Below, piece after piece: positions 1-9,092 of a stretch of 20,371 nt of DNA (the first letter of the stretch is position 1; every line of letters starts with the position of its first letter). The position numbers and the translations under genes were made by a program. Origin of the DNA: Larix sibirica (taxonomy: Eukaryota > Streptophyta > Pinopsida > Pinales > Pinaceae); contig NWUY0300051104.1 of the NCBI GenBank assembly GCA_004151065.3, positions 24,315 through 44,685 of the forward strand, given 5' to 3'. The notes beneath the pieces are model-generated. The model worked only from the letters and a program-made list of their open reading frames with translations. It did no database searches and was not told the origin of the DNA.

Positions 1-435
1 AAATAAAATACAATACAAACACATTTTTTCACATCATACAAATTCTAATAAATAAATCATACATTTTTTTATAAATAAATAATTTGTTGCACACATTCAA
101 ATATTGTAAATATATCATTTCACGTTTAAATAAACAAACAATATACATACATACACACGGCCTAAAAGCACATTCATTTCACTTGTTACAATTGCTTGAT
201 GTAGTAGACTCTGTTCTTAAGAAGAATTGCAGATTGTGTTATATAATTTCAAAAATTCAGATAGAAATTTGAAGAAGCAAAGCTCCTAGAAGTGACAGAA
301 ACAAGCCTCTGAATCAACTTAACTAATATAATGATTCAACTACTAAATCCAACCAAACCTTACTTACGTTGCCACGCTTCAATTAGCCATCTAATCTTAT
401 TTTACAGTTATCATATCAAACCGGACCCAATAGTT
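1..435. other. AT-rich interval without a recognisable gene
   Basis: This stretch is strongly A/T-rich, with many short AATAAA-like and ATACATAC-like runs. The only open frame is 62 codons and has a low-complexity composition, so I do not call it a gene. It could be the 3' flank of something left of the window, but nothing in it decides this. Confidence 0.5.
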
Positions 436-532
436 AAGGTTGGCAAAGAAAATAAATAACAAATTTACTTCCAAAGTTGGCAAAGAAAATAAATAACAAA
501 TTTACTTCCAAAGTTGGCAAAGAAAATAATAA
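436..532. repeat. Tandem repeat, 37-bp unit, about 2.5 copies
   Basis: Units start at 436, 473 and 510. The unit begins AAAGTTGGCAAAGAAAATAA and ends ATTTACTTCC. Copies one and two differ at one base (438). The third copy matches for about 19 bases and then diverges. The near identity points to recent slippage or unequal exchange compared with the decayed elements elsewhere in the window. Confidence 0.9.
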
Positions 533-680
533 ATAAGCAGAGCGTTTTGTAAAATTCCAAGAAGATTTGATGCTAATAGCCAATAAAATTGACGGCCCAA
601 AAAACAAATTCCAGCAAAATTGAAAGAAAAGCATTTCTGCAGCAAAACAAGTCAATCGTTTAAACTGCAATTCAATACAT

Positions 681-745
681 GTTATCACAGACTTCTCAGA
701 AATTCTCCTCTCTCTCTCAGTTATCACAGACTTTACAGAAAATAC
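681..745. repeat. Short direct repeat, two copies 39 bp apart
   Basis: GTTATCACAGACTT occurs at 681 and again at 720, and weaker similarity (CAGAAA..) continues past each copy. The copies are separated by a CT-rich run. Confidence 0.7.
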
Positions 746-960
746 GCAGTCAAGATAACTCTGGGCACACAGACAACACTCATCACATCTACGACTTCTG
801 ACAGCAAAGCAAAACTCAGGAAATAATAAAAAACCGCTCTGCTCTGAACAGAAATGAATGAGATTGCTTATGAGAGAAGTGCGAGTGTACCTGAAATTGA
901 AGCTCGAATTATTGAGAGGAAGCATTGATCTCAGCTGCGTCTTCGATTCCCCTGAAAGTC

Positions 961-1118
961 GTTTGTCTTCATTCCAGTCCAGCCAGCCGAAATTCAATGC
1001 CTCTATTCCAGATCTGACGCTAACATCCAATAAAAGAGACGCCCAGCCAGCCGAAGTTCATTGCCTCGTTTGTCTCTATTCCAGTCCAGCCAGACGAAGT
1101 TCATTGCCTCTATTCCAG
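961..1118. repeat. Imperfect repeat of about 51 bp, two full copies and one partial
   Basis: A full copy at about 961-1011 and another at 1068-1118 both run from GTTTGTCT through ATTCCAGTCCAGCCAG to GCCTCTATTCCAG. A partial copy at 1041-1067 carries CCAGCCAGCCGAAGTTCATT. The copies differ by a few substitutions and a one-base indel. Confidence 0.8.
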
Positions 1119-1591
1119 AGCAGCCTCCTCTATCACATACTGAACCAGGATCAGACATGAAACCACACTCAGATTCAGATAGCCGGCCACTGGCAGACAC
1201 ATATTTCACTCGAAAAGGAAACCCAATCATATAAATGCACCAGAACATGGACAGAGAAGTAGAAAAGGAGGAGGTAAATGTTGAGAAAATTTGATCTCTC
1301 TCTTCAACCAATTAGGACTTTGTCTACCTCTGTAACAGAACTATAAACGCAAAAAGCACACGATCATCCGCAGTTGGAACCGTTGGCAGATGAGTCAGCT
1401 GGTAAATCCAAAACGTTATTCTTCAATTGCAATTCATGATTTTCTTTAACTGTGATTCATGCTTTTTGTCAAATATTTTGCTGTGATTCAGGCCGGATCT
1501 AATGCAGTGATTCATGCTTTTATTTTCTATTTCCATTCATGCTTTTTGCTCAAAACACCGGGAGAACCGGCTTATCACACGTTAAATACAC

Positions 1592-1661
1592 ATAAATTGA
1601 GGCTTTCCACCGGCTGTGTTTTAAAGCTAATTATAAATTGAGGCTTTCCACCGGCTGTGTT
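1592..1661. repeat. 29-bp direct repeat at 41-bp spacing
   Basis: An identical 29-base block starts at 1592 and again at 1633. It begins ATAAATTGAGGCTTTCCACC and ends GGCTGTGTT. A 12-bp spacer separates the copies, so this is a short tandem duplication of a 41-bp unit. Confidence 0.9.
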
Positions 1662-1844
1662 GATTTTCAGGGTCACCACCTCCGTAGATTGACTGGATAT
1701 CACGTTAATTATAATTGAGTTTCTGAAGTTTTATTATGGTAACGGATTACACCAAGTCGTGGGGAAAATAACTCGATTTGACGGCGATGGCGAGATTGTG
1801 GACATTTTTGGAACTTGTAACAGAAATTCCATCCGGTTAAGGAA

Positions 1845-1951
1845 AATAGAACATAGTCTACTATATGCCATTTAAAAGAAAAATATAACATAGTCTGCTA
1901 TATGCCATTTAAAAGAAAAAGATAACATATTCTGCTATATGCCTTTTAAAA
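1845..1951. repeat. Tandem repeat, 37-bp unit, three copies
   Basis: The landmark ACATAGTCT (ACATATTCT in the last copy) starts at 1851, 1888 and 1925, exactly 37 bp apart. Each unit continues with CTATATGCC and a run ending AAAAGAAAA. The copies differ by a few bases. The unit is unrelated in sequence to the 37-bp unit at 436-532. Confidence 0.9.
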
Positions 1952-1990
1952 TCTGTGGAGTTAGAATATCCACGAATGGATCTCATAGTT

Positions 1991-2165
1991 ATAATATTAA
2001 CTGTATTCAATTTTTTTATTGTTATTTAAATGTTTGAATGTGTAATTTTGTTACATTATTATTTTTTATATAATATTAACTATATTTAATTTCTTATGTT
2101 ATTTAAATATTTAAATATTTGAATATGTAATTTTGTCATATTATTATTTTTTAAATAATATTAAT
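1991..2165. repeat. AT-rich direct repeat of about 79-85 bp
   Basis: ATAATATTAACT starts at 1991 and 2070, and a third partial copy starts at 2155. The first two copies stay aligned through TTATTTAAAT, TTGAAT.TGTAATTTTGT and ATTATTATTTTTT. The second copy carries an extra TTTAAATA-type insertion that lengthens it to 85 bp. Confidence 0.75.
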
Positions 2166-2410
2166 TAAAGGGTTAAGAAAATAATATTACAAGGAAGGTA
2201 ATTGTATATCTAGTAAAATATGGTAAGGTGATTATAAATTTTATATATTTTACCCATCAACAAAATGATGACCCTTATTCTTTGAGTTGTTCGAGGCATG
2301 GTCATCCAATACTTAATATTTCTTTTAAAATTTTTACTTTATAAAAGATTTTAGTTAACTAGATGAATGTTGAACTTGTAAGCCATGGCTATTTTTTCCT
2401 TTATTGGCCT

Positions 2411-2598
2411 ACCTTGGATATGTTATTTTGAATTTTTGTTAGGTTATCTTAAATAGTTAAGACTTTAATTGATGCATAAATGACTAAATGTTTTTTAGCA
2501 TACATTGGAATTTGTTATTTTTAACTGTTTGTTATGTTGTCTTAAATAGTTAGGTTTTTACATTTACATTGATGCATAAATAACAAAATGCTCTTTAG
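2411..2598. repeat. Diverged direct duplication, about 88 and 97 bp
   Basis: The interval 2411-2498 resembles 2502-2598. Shared landmarks in order are A.CTTGGA or ACATTGGA, TGTTATTTT, CTTAAATAGTTA, ATTGATGCATAAAT and a TTTTTAG or CTTTAG end. The copies differ by scattered substitutions and a short insertion (TTTACA). Confidence 0.75.
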
Positions 2599-3053
2599 TT
2601 TTGTCTTGAACAAAGTTGCAAATTTTTTTGTCAATCATTTCACCATTCAAATTGACATTGAGGTGGTAGGTCTCTTTAGTAATTTGTCATAACAACTAAT
2701 TTTCCTTTCGAGGCAGGGCAACTTTTAGATATTCCTCGAGCGATGACAATCTTTAGATATCCTTTTGTGTTGTCTTCACAACTGCTTCTTATCATCTTTA
2801 GATCCATCCTTTCCTTTCTTCTTTTAGGTTCCTTTTCTTTTATAGTGCTCATTTATGCTTTTCCTTGGAAGTCTACCTTTTTTTTTCAAAACAAGAATAA
2901 CATCCATTTTTTATATGAAAATAAAAGAAATAGTTACATATTTATCATCCCCACTATGATTAATAAGAAATACACGACTACACAAAATAATAAATAGAAA
3001 TATATTGGTATGCCTTACACCATCTCAATTCCTTGAAAAATCAATGTCATTTG
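2599..3053. other. AT-rich interval without a gene
   Basis: The only open frame (2743-2997, plus strand, 84 codons) is rich in Phe, Ser, Ile and Leu and has no motif I know. I see no repeat or RNA gene here. Confidence 0.4.
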
Positions 3054-3771
3054 TTTGTTGAAAATCTCTTTTTTGAAGTTGTTTGATAGTTTTCCTTTAT
3101 TGTTTGCATTATTGCTTTCCTCAATAGGGTCCGGGCTCTTTGATTCAAATGTGAAGATTGCTTCATTGAGTGTGATGCCCCATTTTCTTTTCGCTTATTG
3201 TCTGGAATTCATCCCCCTTGATGTCCTTCCCTAGAAGGAATATTGTGTGGAGGAGCTACCACAACCTGCTCTAAGCTAGCAACTTCCTTTATAGATTTAT
3301 TTTTGTTTCCATGGGTTTCTATTTCTTCTTCAATTTTCGAATATAATTCTTTGATGTTGAAGGCACATGATTCACAAAGGGAAATATCTATTTGTAGGAA
3401 ATTGAAGTGTCTGAAGTATCCACATTTGAAAAGTCACGGAGTTGATATGAAGGAGGGAAATATGATTAGCGATCAAAATTCTACAAGCATATTGACTTAC
3501 TAACTAGCTTCATTAGCTTATGCCATTTTGGGCACGCTAATTGTTTTCCTTTGTAGGGATGGTTTCTTATGTCCAAGGAAACTAACTTAGATAATTTTTT
3601 CAAAACTATCTTCTAGATATAAGCATTCCAACAATGCATTGGAGGCCTCCATTTCTCCTTTGTTGTCTTCCCAAGACAATGAAATGATTTTATTTGTTGT
3701 AAAAATTTTGGAATTGAACATTATAAAAGTTTATGAATGTTCCCAATGTTTCAAGTGGACAGTCCACCCAT
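3054..3771 (-). pseudogene. Possible decayed coding region, family not recognised
   Basis: Read on the minus strand in one constant frame (checked at ATG codons ending at 3721, 3652 and 3109), the translation has a protein-like composition. Near 3650 it contains EMEASNALLECLYLEDSFEK. Around 3290-3350 it contains NIKELYSKIEEEIETHG, which looks like a charged helix or coiled coil, followed by a basic segment. About nine stops interrupt it, some clustered at 3480-3510. That is not strongly fewer than chance for AT-rich DNA, so the call rests on composition and frame continuity. A plus-strand frame of 86 codons overlaps it at 3243-3503 and looks less like protein. The region could be the gag or 5' part of an old retroelement lying opposite to the gypsy relic beside it. 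I do not know its function. Confidence 0.3.
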
Positions 3772-3899
3772 TATCAAGGGATCAATTGTGATTAATGACC
3801 ACATCCAAATTTGGTTTCCTTATCCCCCTAGGGGTGATAACGCCTTGGGTTTTATTACTATGAGTATACAAAAAATTCTTTTCTTAAGGAGGTGAGATG

Positions 3900-4291
3900 T
3901 GTTCCATGGATCTTATAGAAACAAATATGGGTCATTGAGAATTTATATTAGTTACAAACAACATAACAAAGATACTATTAGAAACCGATACCCCTTACCT
4001 CAAATTTATTATCTTTTTGATGAAATGAAAGGGACCATTATATTTTCTAAAATTGATCTATGGTATGGATATAATTAGTTGGGAATTAAGGAAGAATATA
4101 TTCCAAACTCATCATCTATATATTCCACTTGAACATAGTTTGGATATGAAATTGTGATGGTACCTTTTGGGTTGTCTATTTCCCTTATAAAATTTATGAG
4201 TTTGACGAATGAGGTATTATGGAAATATCTAAATAAGTTTTTGCAACTATTTTTACATTACATTCTTACATATTCTCAAACCACTGCAACC
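3900..4291 (+). pseudogene. Ty3/gypsy reverse transcriptase fragment, inactive
   Basis: The plus-strand frame follows the order of Ty3/gypsy reverse transcriptase motifs: KYGSLRIYISYKQ (usually DGS-R-C-DYRQ), then DTIRNRYPLPQI, LFDEMKGTIIFSKIDLWYGY, GIKEEYIP, VMVPFGLS, and the end YILTYS (usually DDILIYS). Three in-frame stops (near 4076, 4132 and 4138) break it. The YxDD-box region reads FLHYIL, so both catalytic aspartates are gone. Only the palm and finger core is present. The thumb, RNase H and integrase are absent. What follows directly is gag-like sequence, not the rest of pol, so this fragment is out of the usual element order. Confidence 0.8.
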
Positions 4292-4337
4292 TTCTCCACA
4301 AAGATAGGGATATATGAACAAGTAGTCATTTCAAAGA

Positions 4338-5597
4338 ATGGTTGATGCAATGACAATCCAATTAAATAGAAATGCTAGTGGTAATCGAATTTTGGGTGGG
4401 GGATCAACAAGTCCACCTGGAGGTAACCCATATAGAGAATCGAAAAAGGGTAAAATCTCCTGAGTTTGGCGATGATACTAATGGATATATGGCTAAATCA
4501 TGGTTAGAGGGCATGGCCATTTATTTCCATTTTATGATTATACCACTAGTCACAAACCACAAATGACAATCTTTCAACTTAAGGGAAGCACTTTTATTAT
4601 GGTGGAAGACATTGTTTCCACAACTTGGATTAGAAATTTGTGAGGTACCTTGAGAATTAGTTGAGGGAGAATTCTAAGAATGATACCTCTTAGAATAGTT
4701 TCTAGGAAGGCAATTTAATGATTTTAATGCACTAAGGAAGGTAGGTAGAACTGTGGTAGAATACGAAGCTAGATTCATGGAGCTTTTGAGATATGCCCAT
4801 TACTTGAATACGGACAAGTTAAAGGTAAATAGTTTTTTAAAGGGATTAAAATAATAAATTATAGGAATGGTTTGTATACCTATGCCTCACACTTTACATG
4901 AGGTTGTTAAAAAAGAAATGATTTCTAGGGTGGAGGGTTTAAGTGGAGGAAAACATAGGCCACCTAGACCACCAAGTACTGGAGGGCCTATGTAGGGTCA
5001 TTTAGTATGCAAAGGTTCTAGATCATTCACAAGGAATAGAAAGACGCCAAGAAGACATGTTTTGGAAGTTCAGAGAAAACCTATAGGGAGACAAGGACCA
5101 TATTTTAGGCCCCATATGCAGTAGGGAGGTGCATACCTTCATCAAACACAACATAGAAGTGTATCTACTTTCACTCATACAAGGAGACTTGGAAAACCTA
5201 TTAGAGGGGTATGTTGGACATGTGGAAGACTTCACCTTTGGAGAGATTGTCCACAGAGGTACAACGAGGATAGATTGGATCTTATCTAGGAAACAATAGG
5301 GGATATGGGTACAACACATAGCATTCATGCTGCAGTGAACAATCATGAAGCAGAATATTAGTGCATAGACTTACCGACCACCGTTAAGATTAAAAAAATT
5401 ACTTTTTCTTTTTTAATTGATCCAAAATCTATTGAAATTTTTATTTCTCCAAATGAACTATATATATGTGGTTTAATGGCAAGTAGGAAAATGGATTTCA
5501 ACTTGGTTGAAATAGATTTAGGTATAACACAAGAGCTACGATGATTGTTAAAAGTTTTTGAAAATGATTTAGGGGTGTGTGTTATTCATTCACCTTT
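4338..5597 (+). pseudogene. Ty3/gypsy gag-protease fragment, inactive
   Basis: It starts with an ATG-led segment (VDAMTIQLN..., Gly/Pro-rich) and then shows gag features. A capsid-like part is spread over several frames near 4490-4590 (FYDYTTSHKPQ, FQLKGS, LLLWWKTLFPQLG). From about 4570 to the end it stays in one frame: FNALRKVGRTVVEYEARFMELL, then a basic Arg/Pro-rich stretch. A zinc knuckle follows at 5212-5250, CWTCGRLHLWRDC, one residue shorter between the second Cys and His than the usual CCHC. A protease-like start sits near 5410 (FLIDPKSIEIFISP), where the family has a DSG or DTG triad. Here it is DPK, so the protease is dead. About eleven stops interrupt the frame. Similarity ends at about 5597, just where a CACTA-like sequence begins. 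Confidence 0.8.
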
Positions 5598-5621
5598 CAC
5601 TACAAGGAAAAGACCTTGTAG
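5598..5621. mobile_element. CACTA-like terminus with 8-bp hairpin
   Basis: The sequence CACTACAAGGAAAAGACC begins at 5598 and resembles the terminal inverted repeat of plant CACTA (En/Spm) DNA transposons, which usually reads CACTACAAGAAAA. Bases 5600-5607 (CTACAAGG) pair perfectly with 5614-5621 (CCTTGTAG) around a 6-base loop. The gypsy reading frame ends here. I could not find a convincing opposite terminus: TGTAGTG occurs at 6463-6469 and 6838-6844, but the flanking 3-bp duplications do not match. Confidence 0.3.
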
Positions 5622-5930
5622 AGGAGGTTATAGCGTATGTACCTCTAAAAATATCCCAAATATATGTTTATAGCATAGGTCACTAGCGGAGACGAGCAGG
5701 TAGATTTTTTAGCATATTCTTTTTCCTATGTGTTTATACATAGAAAAGATGTTGGTGTGTATAAGAAAAAAATGCATTGGTGTTGACATAAATCATGTGG
5801 CATCGCGGTGAGAAACATGATCAAGTGGAAAAGAACTACAATTTTACAGCCGTTGCGTTAACATTACTCAAGCACACTGGTTCGCAACCGATTTGAAAAC
5901 ACCAAAGTAGGGTAAACAAATAGTAGAGGA
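5622..5930. other. Interval without a gene
   Basis: It contains short motifs such as TTATAGCGTATG and TTTATAGCATAGG that repeat loosely, as the subterminal region of a DNA transposon might. I see no protein-like frame here. Confidence 0.35.
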
Positions 5931-6450
5931 CATTGGATTACCGTAATTTATTATTTTTCATTTTCATTTTCGGTGCAGTATTGATAAATAAAAGCACCAA
6001 GGTATTCAACATTAGGGTGCACCTTATTAGGGTTAAAGAATACCTAATAAAAAACCATATATTAGATTAATTTTTTATTTTTTATTTACTTTTTCGATGC
6101 AAATGTTCTAACTAATTGCACTGATGCATTCGAGGTTTGGGCGCACCATAAAGTGTTAAAGAAAAAAATTACTGAATTAGAAAAACCTATTAGATTAATT
6201 TTTTATTTTTTAGTTCCATTGTCGGTACAATTTTCTACATAAACACACCAGGACGATATAGTTTTAGGCGCACCACCCTAGGATTTAAAAAATTCGGAAT
6301 TTAAAAATCATGGATTATTTTATTTTTATTTTTTATTTTTTTTATTTTTAGTGTGGTAGTGCTAACTTACCACACTGCTGCATTTAGGTTTCGGGCACAC
6401 CATAACAGGGTTAAAGAAAACACAATTACCAAATTATAAAAAAAAACCAT
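5931..6450. repeat. Diverged tandem array, unit about 123-128 bp, four copies
   Basis: Each unit has a T/A-rich tract (ATTTTTTATTTTT), then a CGGTGCA- or CGATGCA-like block, a GCACCA or CACACCA block, a GGGTGCACC or GGGCGCACC block (6015, 6139, 6267, 6393), and GGGTTAAAGAA or a variant (6032, 6155, 6282, 6410). It ends in AAAAACCAT or AAAAACCTAT. Units are clearly related but strongly diverged, so the array is old. Confidence 0.75.
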
Positions 6451-6787
6451 TTATACCATCTCTGTAGTGCATTTGAACCCCTGAGCATTAGTGTCTTACC
6501 TTCCCTGCTCATATTCCCTACCATCCATGATCCACGTGGAAACATTGCTCACTTCCATTGCTTGATGAGTGGATTTTGAATTTTTCCAAATGGTGGGAAA
6601 ATTTTGAAATTTGGGGTACATCACAACGATGTCTCCCCAACACGCAAGGGACTAGGTAAACTCTTTGTTACCTCCTAGTTGGAGTTTTTAGTGGATTAAA
6701 ATTTGAAATTGAGATTTATTTTCCCTTTATTTAGAAAATCAAAAAAATATGCGGTGTATTTGATCAATTCAACTCACACTACCTCAC
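6451..6787. other. Spacer between two tandem arrays
   Basis: No reading frame of note. It is less AT-rich than the neighbouring arrays in 6470-6560. I see nothing recognisable in it. Confidence 0.4.
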
Positions 6788-6817
6788 GGTGCACCCTATA
6801 AATTTATAGGGAGCACC
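6788..6817. repeat. 30-bp palindrome
   Basis: The left arm GGTGCACCCTATAAA (6788-6802) meets the right arm TTTATAGGGAGCACC (6803-6817) with no spacer. They pair at 14 of 15 positions, with one A:A mismatch. It sits at the left edge of the 234-bp array. The corresponding part of the other monomers is shorter and lacks the palindrome. Confidence 0.85.
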
Positions 6818-7816
6818 ATGGGCCAGTGCGTTTGTATGTGTAGTGCACCATATTTTCGGTGTGATATAATGTGCATAATGCATTGATTAACTAAATTTAT
6901 AAAAAAACAAAACATTAACCAATGCATATTGTAAATAAGAGTGCACCAAATGGACGGTGCACTCGCGTGTAACATCCGCACCGATATCACCATAAAAAAA
7001 TAAAATTCACAAAGAGATACTACTACTATGGTGCGCTCTATCAATACTTGTGCACCATGTACGGTGCGATGACATGTCCTCGATGCATCAGTTCTCCCTA
7101 TTTATGGATGCATAAAAAAACTAAACATATTTAAAAAAATCACAACGTCAACTGGTGCGTTTTTTATACATGTCCGCATTGATGATTCGATGCGCTGACA
7201 TGTAACAGGTGCATTGTTATCAGATAAAAAATATAAAATCTGCAAAGAGACACACCTACTATAGTGTGCTCTATTAATAGTTGCACACTGTAAATAGTGC
7301 GATGGCATGTCTAAAATGCATTGGTGCTTCCTATTGATGGATGCACCACCAAAATAATCATATTAAAAAAATCACCACGTTAATTGGTGTGCTTTGTTAA
7401 CGTGTAGGAATCGGGTATTTGGTGCGCTGATGTGTAACAAGCACACAATTATCCCATAACAAATTTATAAAACCTACAAAGAACTTCTCCAACTATGATG
7501 CACGTTATTAATATTTGTGCACAATCGATGGTGCGATTACGTGTCTGAAATGCATCGGTTTTCCCTATTGATGGACACACCGCGAAATTGTAGATATTTA
7601 CAAGAATCACCATGTTAACCAGTATGGTTTCATAACATGTCCACACCGGTTATTCGGTGAATTAACATGTAATGGGCGCACCATTATCCCCATAAAAAAT
7701 ATAAAATTCACAAAGATCTTCCCCTAATACAATGCGCCCTATTAATATTTGCACACCATTTATGACCCAGCGACCTGTTCTTAATGCATCGGCACTCCCT
7801 AGTGATGGATGCATCG
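6788..7816. repeat. Tandem array, 234-bp monomer made of two related halves, about 4.4 copies
   Basis: The block ATAAAATTCACAAAGA or a variant recurs with CAAAGA at 7010, 7243, 7477 and 7711, a spacing of 233-234 bp. The block CTCTATTAATA...GTGCACCA recurs near 7030, 7264, 7498 and 7732. The block CTATTGATGGATGCA recurs near 7099, 7332, 7566 and 7799. The first monomer starts at 6788 and carries a palindromic expansion. Inside a monomer, the halves beginning GGTGCG at 7030 and 7154 both contain TGCG.TGACATGT followed by TGCAT, so the 234-bp unit looks like an old dimer of about 117 bp. Several minus-strand open frames of 65-82 codons here encode the same repeated phrase and are by-products of the array. 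Confidence 0.85.
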
Positions 7817-7868
7817 TGTTGGCCCCCCCAAAACCCCCCTTTATTTGTACAAAATAAAGGGCCCCCCT
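7817..7868. repeat. C-run segment with GGGCCC-type hairpin
   Basis: After the last monomer come two runs of C (7823-7829 and 7834-7839). CCCTTTATTTGTACAAAATAAAGGG at 7837-7861 is a near-perfect inverted repeat with a one-base bulge, followed by another C run. The abrupt change of composition marks the end of the array. Confidence 0.7.
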
Positions 7869-8934
7869 TAGGTAAATTTTTTAAGTACCTGCTTTTGGTT
7901 TTCCTTTATTTTTATCTTGCTTTATTGGTTTGGTGATTTAATGGTTTCTTTTCCTTCATATGTCACCCTTTGCGCTATTTGTTCCTTGGCTTGGTTTTCA
8001 TGCAATAAGATTTCGATGATTTGGTTGATCTATGTCGTGTTGGTCTTTTGGATTGCTTAATGATAAAAAATGCTTGCATGCCTTTATTCAAACCTATCTA
8101 AGCTGATTACATCATGAGATCAACTTGATTTGGGTTAAAATGTCTTTTCACCAACCTCCTCATTTTTAGACTTCCATGCATTAATGAATTTTTGGGCCTT
8201 TAGCGTATTGGGATAGATTATTTAAATCCTTAATTTTGAGATGATTGATCTATGCCTTGAACGATTACATATTAAATAATGGAATTGAGTTTTTTATTCT
8301 GATTTTAATTGATTTATTCAAAATTTTCAATCCTAAAAAAATAGATTTAATTAATATTTTTCCTTTTAATATTTTTTTTTAATTTTTGACAAAATTAAAT
8401 ATTTTTTTAAGATTTAATCACATTTGACTCAATCCATAGCACATATTAAAGAATGAAGATGAGATGTTGTTTTTCTAATAAGCAACTCATTGATTGTGAT
8501 GTTTTCTCTATTTTATATAAATTTGATTATTCTTTTCAAAGTTGAGAAAATAAATTAAAGAAATGCTTTGAAACATTAATAGATTTTTGGTATTATTATA
8601 TTTATATTTCAAAATCTAATATTTTAATAAAATAACTTTTGAAACATGAAATTAAAAATATTTTTAATTTTTAATTTGTTCTTCTTAGGAAAACCTTAAT
8701 TCTATTAAGAAGTTTTATGCATACTTAGTAGAAGAAGTCACCTTATCAATATAAATAAGAATTTGTGACTAATATTTTAATGTTTTAAAAGTTAATTGGC
8801 TAGAAATTTAACACATGGAAGCATGGAATTCATATAAACTGCGGGCTTAATTACATTTCCAAAAGTACATTTTAAAACTTATCCAGCAAATTCATGAAGA
8901 TAAAGCATATAAATTTATGCATAGGAGACATTGT
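7869..8934. other. AT-rich interval without a gene
   Basis: I find no coding frame, RNA gene or clear repeat here. The stretch from about 8270 to 8700 is very rich in poly-A and poly-T runs. It is the target region of the LINE insertion. Confidence 0.5.
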
Positions 8935-8951
8935 AAATCACAGATCTTTTC
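8935..8951. repeat. Left target-site duplication of the LINE
   Basis: AAATCACAGATCTTTTC matches 16157-16173 (AAATCACGGATCTTTTC) at 16 of 17 positions. The two copies lie exactly where LINE-like sequence starts and where its A-tail ends. The preceding bases (TTGT|AAA) are compatible with the T-rich/A-rich nick sites favoured by L1 endonucleases. Confidence 0.85.
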
Positions 8952-9092
8952 GAAAACTTTTCTTCAAGATCCTAATGGGTGAAGGCGAGGGCAAGCTAGG
9001 GTTTTGGTAGGGTGTGAGGGTTTAACGGTGGTTTGTGTTCTTTGTGGTATGGCCCGCATCCCCTATAGTGTGTCAGGTAATTACCCCAGGTC
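8952..9092 (+). promoter_or_regulatory. LINE 5' leader, presumed internal promoter region
   Basis: The 141 bases run from the end of the left target-site duplication to the first ORF1 ATG. The stretch is G-rich (GGGTGAAGGCGAGGGCAAGC near 8976) and has an in-frame TAA at 9078 that closes the ORF1 frame upstream. LINEs of this type carry promoters inside their 5' leader. I see no specific element that proves it here. Confidence 0.45.

Larger units (their letters stand above)
533..1400. other. Interval without a supportable gene
   Basis: It holds two internal repeat sets, listed separately. A 198-codon open frame on the minus strand (434-1030) crosses the 37-bp tandem repeat, and a second minus-strand frame of 102 codons (1003-1311) carries the same repeat-encoded phrase GIEA-NF-WLDWN. 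Both frames look like by-products of the repeats. Neither has a domain I recognise. A transcribed 5' region of a gene outside the window cannot be excluded. Confidence 0.4.

Noticed and set aside
434-1030. 198-codon open frame on the minus strand
   Set aside because: It runs through the 37-bp tandem repeat and other local repeats, has no domain I recognise, and its repeated phrase is explained by the DNA repeats.
5023-5346. 107-codon open frame on the minus strand
   Set aside because: It lies opposite the gag zinc-knuckle region, which has clear plus-strand homology.
6796-7646. Several minus-strand frames of 65-82 codons with a shared phrase
   Set aside because: They are the same stretch of the 234-bp repeat read repeatedly. 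The similarity comes from the array, not from a protein family.
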